Source: Pelagophyceae sp. CCMP2097
Lineage: Eukaryota > Sar > Pelagophyceae
DNA length: 64,000 bases
Assembly (NCBI GenBank): GCA_026770575.1
Contig: MU657168.1
Location: forward strand, 623,807-687,806
Direction: 5' to 3'
A model generated the notes under the pieces. That model saw only the letters and a program-made list of their open reading frames with translations, ran no database searches and was not told the origin of the DNA. Shown one piece after another: positions 44,898-54,742 of this stretch. Position 1 is the first letter of the stretch. Each line of letters begins with the position of its first letter. A program made the translations under genes and the position numbers.

Positions 44898-46635
44898 ATG
44901 GCGTTCGGCACGCTCTGCCTCTTTGCGCAGCTCGCCTTGCTGGTACTTCCGCCGCCGGCCTCGTCCCAGCGGGGGCCCCTTTCCTGTGCCCGAGTCGCGC
45001 GCGTTGCAGGCGCACGGCCTGCAGCACGGCGCGCAGCACCGATGGCGCACGCCGCGGACGCAGCTCCGAGCCCAGCGCGTCGTCAGCTTTGAGGTGATGC
45101 GTTTTCTGCCCCGCTTCGGCCACCGGACTCGCTCGCCGGCAGGTCTCCGTGGGCGTGCCACGCCGCGCCACCGAGCCGATGGTGCGTGCTTATACGTCGT
45201 CGCGACTCGTCCGCGTCTCCGTCGCCACTCTGCGGCCAGGCGCCGAGCCCCGTTTCGATGCCGCGCGGCGCTGAGTTCGTCTCAGACGACGAGATCGTCC
45301 TCGCGTCAGCGGCGGTGGAGTGCGGCGCCGACTCGTGCGCGGCGGCGCCGTCGCGGGCCTACGTGCGCGCCGGGCCGCGCGCGACGGTGGCCCTCGGCGA
45401 CGGCAGCTCCGCGGCGATTATGACCTGCGGCGGACTCTGTCCGGGCCTCAACACAGTCGTCCAAGAGGTCGCGCGCGCCCTCGAGGCCCAGTACGGCGTC
45501 AGGTCCGTTTCCCGAGGAGGAGCCTTCTCGCCGGAGACTCGGGCACAGGAAACCTGCTCCGGGCGCGGGCCCCGATTCAGCGATCGCCGCATAGACCGCC
45601 ATAGACCGTCGTGGTAGGCGTATCTACGGCGTCCAGGGCGGGTTTCGGGGCCTCGCGGCGGGCCGCCTCGAGCCGCTTGTTGTTTCACCTTCGCTGTACT
45701 CTTCGGGCGGCACGGTGCTGGGGACGTCGCGCGGCGCCGCCGACGCGGGCGAGATGGCGGACGTCTTAGAGTCTTTTGGTATCGACGCCGTCTTCATCGT
45801 CGGCGGCGACGGAACCATTCGCGGCGCTTCCGCTTTATGCGCAGAGCTTTCAAGGCGCAAATCCAAAGTCTGCGTCGCCGTGGTGCCCAAGACGATCGAC
45901 AACGATATTCCTCTCATCGACCGCAGCTTTGGCTTTGATACTGCAGTAGCGGCGGCGAAGAAAGCAGTCGACTGCGCAGTCGTCGAAGCGAGATCCTTCC
46001 CGCGCGGCGTCGCGGTCGTGCGCCTCATGGGCCGCGGCGCGGGCTTCCTCGCGACGCACGCCGCCCTCGCCGCGCCGGGAGACGTCGACGTCGTTTTAGT
46101 GCCGGAGCAGGGATTTGCGCTTCAAGGCACCGGGGGCCTTTTGGAGTACGTCAAAAAAACATTGGATCGCCGCGGGAACGCGTGCATCGTCGTCGCCGAG
46201 GGCGTCGGGGCGCGCATCGGGGGCGAGGCGGAAGATGTCGGTCTTTGGCTCTGCGCGCAGCTCAAAGACCACTTCCAAGACGACCCTGTCTCGATCAAGT
46301 ACGTTGATCCGACGTACATGGTCCGCGCTCTCCCCTCCGACGCCGCCGACACCATCCTCTGCGCCCGACTCGCCGCGAATGCGGTGCACGGCGCCGGTGC
46401 AGGGTTTACGGACTTTGCCGTCGCCACGATCAACACGCACTACGCCTACGTACCTCTTGGAGAATTCGCAAACCGAAAGAACCTGATAGCCGTCTCCGGC
46501 CGACTCTGGGCGGACGTCGTCCGCAGCACGGGGCAGCCGACGTTTGGCGAGACGGACGACGCGTTCGAGGACGCGCAGTGCGACGACGCAGGAGAGACGC
46601 CCGCCGGCGGCTGCGTCGTCTCGTACGACGCCTAA
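44898..46635 (+). CDS. 6-phosphofructokinase, plant-type (group III)
   Basis: Core exons are 45240-45502 and 45618-46635. A short exon 45143-45181 and a first exon starting at ATG 44898 are likely, but the first donor is unresolved because the frame from 44898 stops at 45092. The core shows IMTCGGLCPGLN, then RIYGVQGGFRG after the splice, VGGDGTIRGA (substrate loop), PKTIDNDIPLIDRSFGFDTA, VVRLMGRGAGFLA and PEQGF. These define the PFK family that phosphorylates fructose-6-phosphate. GGDGT rather than GGDDT favours ATP over pyrophosphate as donor. The first exon would encode a hydrophobic leader (MAFGTLCLFAQLALLVLP), suggesting entry to the ER or a complex plastid, unusual for glycolytic PFK. 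The second core intron uses a GTCCGT donor. Confidence 0.88.
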
Positions 46636-46742
46636 CACTGGGCGCGCCCAAGGCGGAGCCGCCCCTCGCTTTCAAGAGTAATTTTGTGTAAATGTACTTG
46701 GATTATGCGACGACGTTCTCAAGGCGGCGTTGTGGAAAAAGC

Positions 46743-48444
46743 TCAGTGCGTTGCGTCGGGCGCGCCCCAGAAGGAGGAGATCGACTCGGCGGTCTCGCGC
46801 GCCTTGAGCTCGACGAGGTCCTCCATAGCGCCGCCTTGTCCGCGCCGGAAGCCGTAGACGGGCGGGGCGAGTCTGGAGCAGTGGCGCGAGAAGAGCGACA
46901 GCGTGTTCGACCCGGCGTCCTTCATGACGATGAAGTCGCCGGGCTTTAAAGCCGTGGGCAGGTCCAAGTCCTTTGCCATGATATCTCCCTGGAAACAGAG
47001 GGGCCCGCCGACGACCGTCTTCGCCGCCGAAGCCGCCTCTTCGGCGGAAAAGGCGGTGCCGTCGGCGCGAAAGGCCTCGAAGCGCCTCTTGTGGTCCGTG
47101 GTGTACGCCTGGCGCACGCCGAGGTCGGCGCCAAAGTGGATGATGGCCGTGCGCCTTGAGGAATGCTCCTTGACCCACTCGATGCGGCTCGCGGCAAACG
47201 CAGTCTTGGCGTGCAGCGACTGGCCAAACTCGGTGACGACCTGGAACGCGCCCGAGAAGAGCTCGGGCGCCGCCGACCGGAGCAGGTCGGCGTACTCTGC
47301 AAAGCTCGGCACGGCCGCGGACGTCAACGCGTCAGAGGCATAATTCGCAGGGAGGCCGCCGCCCACGTCGATGATCTTGACCTGTTGAAAGCCCACGAGC
47401 GCGTTGATCTCCAGCGCCAGGTCCACGGCGACGCGCACGCCCGCGGCCAGCATGGCGCCGCCCATGCCGCCAGAGCCCACGTGCACGTGCACCTGCGGGG
47501 AGATTCCGGGCTTTTTTGTAAATGACGGGGCCGGCGTGCCTCTGTTTCCCAGATTGGGTTTCCCGGTCGCCGACGCGGCCGCTTGCGGCGTCGAGCCACT
47601 TTGACGTCTGGTACGCCTTGAGCACCTCGGCCTTGGTTCCCGCGTTGGAAATGTCACAGCCGAACTTGGAATCCTCCGTCGACACGCTCAACGCCTAGGT
47701 CTTCCGTCGACACGCTCAGCGCCTGGGCCGTCGGGGCGAAAGGTGGCCGCGGGAATACTCACGGCGATGGTCCCCGCGCCGACGCGCGGGTTGATTCGGA
47801 CGCCGACTGAGCCGTTGATGTGCTCGAGCGTCTGCGCGCGCTTGAGCTCCTGCAGGTTGTCGAGGTTGGTGTATATTCCGTGCAGCAGCGCAAACTCGAG
47901 CTCGGAGAAAGTCTTGCACGGCGAGTCGAAGACGATCATAGAGTCGGGGATGCCGATGCGCCGCGCGTGCAAAAGCTCGCCGATCCTGCGCGGAAACGCG
48001 TTTTCCGGGAGAGGCACCTCTTTGAGCGACGCCAACACTCGTGATCGACGCCGGCGCGCGCGACGCGGCCTCGACGCCAAAGCCGTGCTCGAAGTGCGCG
48101 CGCCGCAGCATCGTCGTCAGGCAGTTCGACTTCATCGCCTAAAGGGCGGCCGCGCTCTCTCGAAGGGCGGAAGCGGGCCTCCCCGACGGCGCGCCACGCA
48201 CGGAGCAGTGCTTGAACGTCGGCCCGAACGCGTCCTTGCAGGCGCGGAGCGTTTCGTCCCACAAGTCGAGGTCGTAGAAGATGGCGACGGGCGCGTCGGC
48301 GACGCCCTTGGAGTCGAAGACGGCGGGCTTTGTTGCAAGGGCGTGGCGCAACACCGGCGAGACGTCGGCGAGGGCATGCATGCTCATCGTGCGCGGCGAA
48401 GTGACCCGGCGAGTGAAGAGCTGCCGGAAGTGCACCGCGAACAT
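46743..48444 (-). CDS. Fold-III PLP-dependent decarboxylase (diaminopimelate/ornithine decarboxylase family)
   Basis: Five exons: 48444-48202, 48138-48062, 47985-47763, 47694-47587, 47492-46743; 466 residues. The PLP lysine is in AMKSNCLTTMLRR, followed by GVEAAS-IGELLHARRIG, FDSPCKT, VGVRINPRVGAGTIA and TSKFG-like EDSKFGCDIS. HVHVGSGGMG and the glycine loop IDVGGGLP come next. GGPLCFQGDIMAKDLDLP carries the family's catalytic cysteine. The usual EPGR motif reads EFGQ, so the arginine that contacts the phosphate or substrate is missing and substrate cannot be assigned. The N-terminus (MFAVHFRQLFTRRVTSPRT) looks like an organelle leader. Introns 47986-48061 and 47493-47586 need GC donors to preserve the family motifs. 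A 28-base duplication straddles the acceptor of exon 4. Confidence 0.87.
47672..47722 (-). repeat. 28-base tandem duplication containing a splice acceptor
   Basis: TGAGCGTGTCGACGGA occurs twice, 28 bases apart, each copy preceded by an AG (CCAG and CTAG). Only the copy starting at 47694 keeps the decarboxylase in frame. Confidence 0.88.
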
Positions 48445-48537
48445 GCGCGTCCGGAGGAGGCGGCGGGGGCGAGTCCAAGTCGACGCGGCGCACGGACGCG
48501 CCTTTTTTAAAATGCTGCTGCTTTTGAATCCTAGCCC

Positions 48538-48598
48538 TAGGAATCCTATTCCAGCAACCTTCCAAATCCTAATCCTTTCTGACTACGTAGGAATCCTA
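48538..48598. promoter_or_regulatory. Two TAGGAATCCTA motifs
   Basis: The motif is at 48538-48548 and 48588-48598, in an AT-richer strip between the divergent decarboxylase (ATG at 48444) and membrane-protein (ATG at 48720) genes. Several partial AATCCT repeats lie between them. Confidence 0.4.
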
Positions 48599-48719
48599 CT
48601 TCTGAGCTGGCGTCTCCAGCCACCGATTTCCACAGAAAGGTCACAGAAAGGTCACTGAAGTGAAGAGTCAGGACGGAACATCAACTTAGAACACCTCCAG
48701 GCAGCTCCTCCACTCTGCC

Positions 48720-49979
48720 ATGGTCAGCGTCCCCAAGGCGCGCGGTTCGGGCTGGCGCGACGTCGCCGCGCGGCCGCTCGCGTCGTCGGCGGCGCAAAGC
48801 GGCAACTCCATGCGCGCCGTCTCGGTCCTCGCCTCGGCCGCCGGCGCCTGCGCCTGCGCAAGACTCGCCGCGCTCGTCCACGACGACACGCAGACGTCAT
48901 TGAAGGCGGTCCGCGCCTACGCGGCCGCGTTCGCGTCGCTGCACGGCAAATTCGCGGGGCCCTTGGACGCGCTCGCACTCATCTCTTCGGACGCGCTCCG
49001 CGACTGCCTTGAGGGCGCGCACGCGGCGCGGTCGCTCCGCGGCGTCTCCGTCGCGCTCCTGAGCTTCTCCGCCGCGCGCGCGCTCGGCTCCGGTGCCGGG
49101 CCAGCGGCCGCCGCGTCGATCGCCGCCGCGCTCTTCGTCCTCCACGAGAGTGTTCAGGGCCCCATGGCGGCCACGGAGCATACGGCCGTTTTCGGCATGC
49201 TCGCCGGCTGCCTCGTCGGCGCCGCGCTCCTTTCGATGAAGCGAAAACCGCGCGCGGCGCCGGTCGGCGCCGACGACGCTCCGCCGAAAGCCGACTTCGC
49301 GCCGAGGCGCGCCGAGTTCCGCGTCGCGCCGCAACTCGCCGGCGGGCCCGTCGAGGCGGTCACGGCGGCGCCGCTGCTGAAGGAGCTGTGCGCGGTGCGG
49401 TGCGACGGCGGCGAGGTGTCCAAGTGCGACGGCGGCGAGGGGTCCAAGGCGCTGTGGAGGGAGGCGGACGAGGAGCGGCCGCCGCGGCGCAAACGGCGGT
49501 CGCCGAGCGGCGACCTGGCGCCGGTCGCGGAGGAGAGCGCGGACCGGCGCGACCGCTGCGAGTCGAACGCGGACCGGCGCGACCGCTGCGAGTCGAACGT
49601 GAGCGACTCGAACATTGTCGAGCTCAGTTTGGACTCTAAAGCCGACGACGTCGTCTTCGTCGACGAGTACTTCGTCGACGACTTTGGCGAGGCTTCCGAG
49701 GACGAGGCGCCGGCGGTGGACACCGACCTGACGGAGGCCGCCCACGAGCCGATGACTTACGACGAGATCATCCAGCACTCGCTCCGCAACGCGCCCCCCG
49801 TCCGCAGCCAACAATACCACGCCGACGTCGCCGCCGCTTTCAACGCGCACGCGGAGCCGCACACTTCAAGCGCCCCGGCGCCCTGCACGCCGCCGCGCGC
49901 CGCGAACGCGTCGAAGGACCTGATGACGCTCGACTCGCGCGACTTTGCCTTCATGGCTTCGAGTTCCAAGGCGTACTAG
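48720..49979 (+). CDS. Unrecognised membrane protein with acidic tail
   Basis: Single exon, 419 residues. The first 180 residues are Ala-rich and contain hydrophobic stretches that could span a membrane (around residues 30-48, 100-125, 128-145 and 155-170). A charged cytoplasmic-type tail follows, with Arg/Lys clusters (RPPRRKRRS), two exact copies of ADRRDRCESN, and a conserved-looking acidic block VVFVDEYFVDDFGEASEDE. The C-terminus is Ser/Thr-rich. I do not recognise a family. Codon use is like its neighbours. Upstream TAGGAATCCTA motifs sit about 122 bases before the ATG. Confidence 0.7.
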   Translation: MVSVPKARGSGWRDVAARPLASSAAQSGNSMRAVSVLASAAGACACARLAALVHDDTQTSLKAVRAYAAAFASLHGKFAGPLDALALISSDALRDCLEGAHAARSLRGVSVALLSFSAARALGSGAGPAAAASIAAALFVLHESVQGPMAATEHTAVFGMLAGCLVGAALLSMKRKPRAAPVGADDAPPKADFAPRRAEFRVAPQLAGGPVEAVTAAPLLKELCAVRCDGGEVSKCDGGEGSKALWREADEERPPRRKRRSPSGDLAPVAEESADRRDRCESNADRRDRCESNVSDSNIVELSLDSKADDVVFVDEYFVDDFGEASEDEAPAVDTDLTEAAHEPMTYDEIIQHSLRNAPPVRSQQYHADVAAAFNAHAEPHTSSAPAPCTPPRAANASKDLMTLDSRDFAFMASSSKAY

Positions 49980-50080
49980 CCCCGTCGAACTCCGATAATC
50001 TGAGCAATTTACGTATGAACGCGCCTCGTCGAGGAACTGGGATCAGCCGACGAGCCACGCAACTGAGCGTTGCTTACATG

Positions 50081-50092
50081 TAGGAATTCCTA
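50081..50092. promoter_or_regulatory. Palindromic motif TAGGAATTCCTA
   Basis: Identical to the motif at 44619; ends 119 bases before the ATG of the tubulin-tyrosine-ligase-like gene. Confidence 0.4.
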
Positions 50093-50210
50093 AGACTCAA
50101 AAGCCAAGAGACGACTATTTCAGCGGCGCTATTTCAGCAATTTCGGCGAGCGTAAACGCCCTCCCGGGCTTCCGCGCTTACCGCACCGCGGGCCGTGGGC
50201 CTTCTCTCGG

Positions 50211-51581
50211 ATGATCGCCGCCGACGACGTGGGTTCTGCGTGGAAGGCGGTGCCGTGGGCCCGCGTATTTTCCGGTGAGATCATTGCCGATCGCCTCTTC
50301 CTCCGGTCGGCCCTCATCCGCAAGGATGTCCTCCCTCTCTTCGCGGGCAAGGACATGCCGCTGACTTTCGCCTGCAAATCCGGCGCCGACGCCGAAAAAG
50401 CAAACGAGGGCTTCCGCGACGGCAGCGACGGGACGGCGCTCAACAAAGTCGGCCGGCGCTGGGGCCGCGACAACGTCGAAATCGGCGCCGCTTGGGTCGT
50501 CAAACCGTCCGACTCGTCCAACGCCTTTGGGGTGCGTGCTTGTCCTTTGCGTGGCTGCTTTCCTGCCCGTGGCTTTCTGAAACCCCGCGCAAAGGTTCGC
50601 TTCTGCGCCGAGGCCGCGCTGGCCGCGTGCGTCTCCGGCGCCGTCGCCGAGGACGCGGCGCGTGTGTCGCCGTGGATCGCGCAGCGCGCCGTGGCCTCGC
50701 TGCTCCTCGACGGCCGCAAGTTCCACCTGCGCGCGTTGCTGCTCGTCGTGGGGGACCTGGACGCGTTCGTTTTTGATGACGCCAGAGTCCTCGTCGCCCC
50801 CTGCGCCCCCACAAACGACTACGACGAGCACGCGCACGTCACGAACCGGTCCCTCAACATGCGCCACGCCCAATACGACGTGGAGAGGCACAACATGTCG
50901 CTGAAGGAGTGCGCCGCGCTCGACGGCGGCGGCGATGAACCGCGGTGGCCCCGCGGAGGCGCGCTGCGGCAGATGCGCGACATTTCAGCCGCGCTCTCCG
51001 CCCAGCTCGTCAAGCACTCCGAGTCACTCAAGGAGGCACGGTGCGCCATTTTCGACGCCGGATGGGCACGGGATCTTTCGACTCTAGGGGAACGGCGAAC
51101 GACGGCGATGCGGACGCGCCGCCGCGCCCTCCCCAGGAGGCCAAGCCCAAGTCGAAGCGCGTGTTCTTCCCGCTGCCGAATACATGGGAACTTTTTGGCC
51201 TCGACTTCATGGTCGACACGGACCGCGAAATCGTGCGTCGCCTCTCCTCGCGAAACCCGCCCACCGACCGCCGCACATACAGGTCCTGCTCGAGGCCAAC
51301 CCGGAGCCGTCGATGGACATGTGGGGCCTGACGAAAGTGGCCATCCTCCGCGGTTTGTGCCCCATATCTCAAGGTGCGTCTCCCGGATGCCGTGGTCTCG
51401 GCCGGCCGGCTTCTTAACGTGTTTCGCAGGCGTGCCGCGGTCCAACGAGGTGAGCACGGGGTTCACAAAAGTGTTTTCGAAAAGGTTCGAGGCCGCTCTG
51501 CAACAGATGCGCGCGCAACGTGCCGCCGCCGCGAAAAAGACCGCGCAACGTGCCGCCGCCGCGAAAAAGACCGATTCGTAA
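50211..51581 (+). CDS. Tubulin-tyrosine-ligase-like (TTLL) ATP-grasp enzyme
   Basis: Five exons: 50211-50531, 50595-51040, 51088-51232, 51283-51373, 51430-51581; 384 residues. The ATP-grasp signature WVVKPSDSSNAFG is followed by FHLRALLLVVGDLDAFVFDD, a strand with the family's arginine, then LTNRS-like HVTNRSLNM, and after splicing WELFGLDFMVDTDREI-VLLEANPEPSM with the metal ligands. TTLL enzymes add tyrosine, glutamate or glycine to tubulin tails, often in axonemes. Which amino acid is used cannot be read. Intron 1 (63 bases) is in frame and stop-free, so retention would insert 21 residues. The tail holds two identical 30-base units encoding AQRAAAAKKT. Confidence 0.87.
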   Translation: MIAADDVGSAWKAVPWARVFSGEIIADRLFLRSALIRKDVLPLFAGKDMPLTFACKSGADAEKANEGFRDGSDGTALNKVGRRWGRDNVEIGAAWVVKPSDSSNAFGVRACPLRGCFPARGFLKPRAKVRFCAEAALAACVSGAVAEDAARVSPWIAQRAVASLLLDGRKFHLRALLLVVGDLDAFVFDDARVLVAPCAPTNDYDEHAHVTNRSLNMRHAQYDVERHNMSLKECAALDGGGDEPRWPRGGALRQMRDISAALSAQLVKHSESLKEARCAIFDAGWARDLSTLGERRTTAMRTRRRALPRRPSPSRSACSSRCRIHGNFLASTSWSTRTAKSCVASPRETRPPTAAHTGPARGQPGAVDGHVGPDESGHPPRFVPHISRCVSRMPWSRPAGFLTCFAGVPRSNEVSTGFTKVFSKRFEAALQQMRAQRAAAAKKTAQRAAAAKKTDS

Positions 51582-51800
51582 ATGGCACTCGACCGAACCG
51601 ACGCGGAGGAAACGTTCGGAGACGCGCCCTTCAACTCTCGAGAGGACGCGCCGATTGGCCCACCTCGTGGACAATGATGTCCGCGGCAATTCGAACCCTT
51701 CGCCGAAACAAAAACAGGCGCTGCAGCGCGGACAGGCGCTGGGACGCGCCGCGCCGTGGGAAGACCCCCCTCGTTGGCGGTGCCGTCCGAATTGCCCGGC

Positions 51801-54467
51801 ATGGCGGACGCGCTCTTGTGCGGCACGCGCGTGTTTGTGCCGTTCCCCGAGGCATCCGTTTTGCGCGACCGCAAGGTCCTCATCGAGCGCCTCATCGACC
51901 AGAAGCGGCAGAAGAAGGCGAAGCGGGCGGCGCAGCGCGCCGAGGTGCGCTCTCGCCTGCGGCCGGAAAGCCGGAAACGCCCGTCGGTAGGAGCGAGATT
52001 CGCTGCCGCGGCCGCCCGCGGCGCCGGCGCCGGCGCGCGTCCGCGTCAAGCTCGAGCTCGCGCCGCTGATGCGGCCGGACGGCACGGACCTCTGGCGGGC
52101 CGAGGCGGCGCAGGACCTGCCCGTGCTCAGCCTGCCCAGGATCCAACCAGAGTCGAACGAGCGCTTCGTGCACCGGCTCCCGCGGTCGCTGGCGCCGGTG
52201 CGGTTCGCCCGCGCGTACCTCAGCGCCGGCCGGTTCAGTTGAGGCGCCGCCACTAGGCGCAGCTGCGGCGGCAAGTTGAGGAAGCGGAGCGCGTCCTGCA
52301 GCTCAAGGCCGATCTTGGACTCTCGGACATCGAGCTGCGGGCCTTCGAGCTCGAGCTCTCCGGTGCGCCAACAACGAAACCCGCGAGCCCGACGGCGGCG
52401 TCGAGCCTCGAGAGCCCGGCATCGAGCCTCGGAAGCCCGTTTGTGGAGGGAAGCCCCGCGCGCGGCTTTGACGACACTGGCGACTGGTCGCTCGGCGCGC
52501 GGTCGGGCACGGGCACGGCGTCGGCGCTGCGGCCGGGCACGGGCACGGCGTCGGCGCTGCGGCCGGGCACGGGCACGGCGTCGGCGCTGCGGCCGGGCAC
52601 GGGCGGCATGCCGTCTGCGCGCAGCGCGGCGCCGCGCAGCGGAGGGCGCGTCGACGCGGCCGGCCGCGCCGCGGCGCAGGAGCGGCGCGTCGCGGCGCAG
52701 GCGGACCAGCTGGCGGCGAGCGTCGGCGCCGCGGCGACTCTGGCGTTTGAGCTCGCATCCGTGAAAGCGGCGACGCAAACTATGGTCCACGGCTTCCGTC
52801 CGACAGACGCCATGTCCGTGGCTATCATGAAGAGGTGGGGCGCGGAGCGGCTCTTAACAGCGTTTTTAGACGTCGGCCTCTCGCTGGCTTTTGCGGCGCT
52901 GGCGCGGTGGCGCTCCGTGACAGTCGAAGCGGCACAAACCAACAAATTGGCTGAATACAAACGCTACCAGGGCTACCGCCGCATCGCCCTCGCCTGGCTG
53001 CGGCACGTCCTCAAGTTCGTCGCCCAAGCCTGGCTGGCGTGGACCGAGCGCACCCGCGCCTTTGCACGCGCCGAGGACGTGGCTCGGAGACGGCGCATCG
53101 CAACCCTCATCCAGCGCTTATACCGCGCGCGAAAAGCGAAGCGGCTCATGGCCGTGGTCCGCGCGCAGCGGCGGCGCGCGGCGCTCATCCGCGCGGCGAT
53201 TTCGGCGCAGAGCCTGCGCCGAAGGAAAAAGGCCGTCGCGCGGGTCAAAAAGCTGCGTCGGGAAAGAACACGGTTCAACGCCGTCGCGGCGCTGCAGCGG
53301 AGCTTGCGGTGCGCTTTGGCGCGGCGCGAGCGCTTACGGCGGGCCGAGGCCCGGCGGCGAGCAAATGCGGCGCTGGTTATGCAGAAGCGGCGCCGAAGCG
53401 CGGTGGCGACGGCGGACGTGCGCCAAAGGCGTTTGGCAAAAAAAGAAGCCGACGCGGCCGGCCTGCTGCAGCGCGTCTGGCACGGCAAGCAAGGCCGTCG
53501 CGCGTTCGGCGCCGAGGTGCAGCGGGCCGTCCGACGCGCGGCGGCCCGGGGTGTGCAGACTTTAGCTCGTGGCTGGCTTGCAAAAAGGCGGCTGGTTCGC
53601 ATGCGCGCCGCGCGGCTCATTTACGCCGTCGAGAGCGTCCGGTACGCACGCATCCTGCAGGCCATCTTCCGCGGGAATCGTTCTCGCACCATGGGGAAGA
53701 TGACAAGACGTGGAACAGCGCAGCAAGGCAAACAGCAAAGACGCGCGGCTACAAGGCTGCAGTCTTCATTTCGCGGCTGGCTCGCGCGGCGGTCTGCAAA
53801 ACGCCGGCGCGACGAGCTTTACGACGACGCGGTCTCGGCGGCGAAGCGTTGGACCAAAGTGTTTTCGAGGGATGAGGGAATTTTCGTCTTTGTCAACAGC
53901 GAAACGGGCCAAGTTTTGGAAGCCGCAGCGCCGCCAGACTGCGGCTTTGTGGACGAGGCGGGCAACATCGTGCTGGACGGCGGCGAGACGGTGATCGAAA
54001 ACCCGTTGCACAAAATGTCTGACGAGGACCGTTTGATCCACGCAACGGACAAACTCTGCTCTGAATGCGAGTCCGCCGAGGCATCTCGGAAATGCGACCA
54101 GTGCGGCGACCGGTTCTGCGCAAAGTGCTGGTCCGTGGTCCACGCGTTTGGCAAGAGACGGGACCACTCGTGCGTCGCGTACCCCTTTAAAAGTCCCTTT
54201 AAAGTCCCGAGATACGGAAATAGGTACGCGCCCGTCGGCGACAAGCCAGAGTGCTCCGAGTGCGAGGCCAAGTTCGCAGACAGGCCAGTCCCCTCGCTTT
54301 CCGGACTGTCGTAGAGCCCCCGCCTCCACAGGTGGTGCGTCTCGTGCGACGACTTTTTTTGCAACTTTGACTTTGACCGCCTGCACATCGGCAACAAGGC
54401 GCAGCACGTCTCCAAGCCCTGCGGCGCCGCAATGCTCCAGCGGCTCAGCGCCGCACCCTCGGGCTGA
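51801..54467 (+). CDS. IQ-motif protein with C-terminal zinc-binding region
   Basis: Exons 51801-51944, 51991-52197, 52257-54283, 54332-54467; 837 residues from the ATG at 51801, though an upstream exon is possible. Near residue 200 are three 27-base copies encoding GTGTASALRP. Residues about 400-620 hold at least five IQ-like motifs such as IQRLYRARKAKR, LQRSLRCALARRE, LQAIFRGNRS and LQSSFRGWLARR, which normally bind calmodulin. A B-box-like cysteine/histidine array follows: CSECESAEASRKCDQCGDRF, CAKC, then CSECEAKFADR and, after the last splice, WWCVSCDDFFCNFDFDRLH. The last intron (48 bases) needs a GC donor (CAG followed by GCCAGT) to join these halves. Role unknown; calmodulin-regulated scaffolding is a family-based guess. 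Confidence 0.72.
52504..52600 (+). repeat. 27-base tandem repeat, about 3.5 copies, inside a CDS
   Basis: The unit CGGGCACGGGCACGGCGTCG plus seven bases (ending GCGCTG) encodes RPGTGTASAL in the IQ protein. Copies are essentially identical, indicating recent expansion. Confidence 0.9.
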
Positions 54468-54742
54468 CAAAGCTGCGCAAGTGCCGTCCCCTCTATGTGT
54501 TTCCCCTCAATCCAATACGTTGTTTGTTCGACGGCCTCGTCTTTTGGCAACCTTCCTGGACGACGGCGCCGTGCCCTCTTTGAGCGGGTCAAGCGGGGTA
54601 GGCCTGCGCGCTGCGAGACCAGGGGTCACTCTTGCTCTCGCTGAACTGCCGCGGACATGTATTTTCAAACTCGTGGCTGGGAACTGCCGCGGGAGGTGGG
54701 CCGGCCTCGATCTCCGCCACCGGACTCCGCGCCCCGGGCGGC

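Noticed and set aside
51582..51677. Small ORF starting directly after the TTLL stop (TAAATG)
   Set aside because: 31 codons, no family match and no splice pair that joins it in phase to the IQ gene; left out as a CDS.
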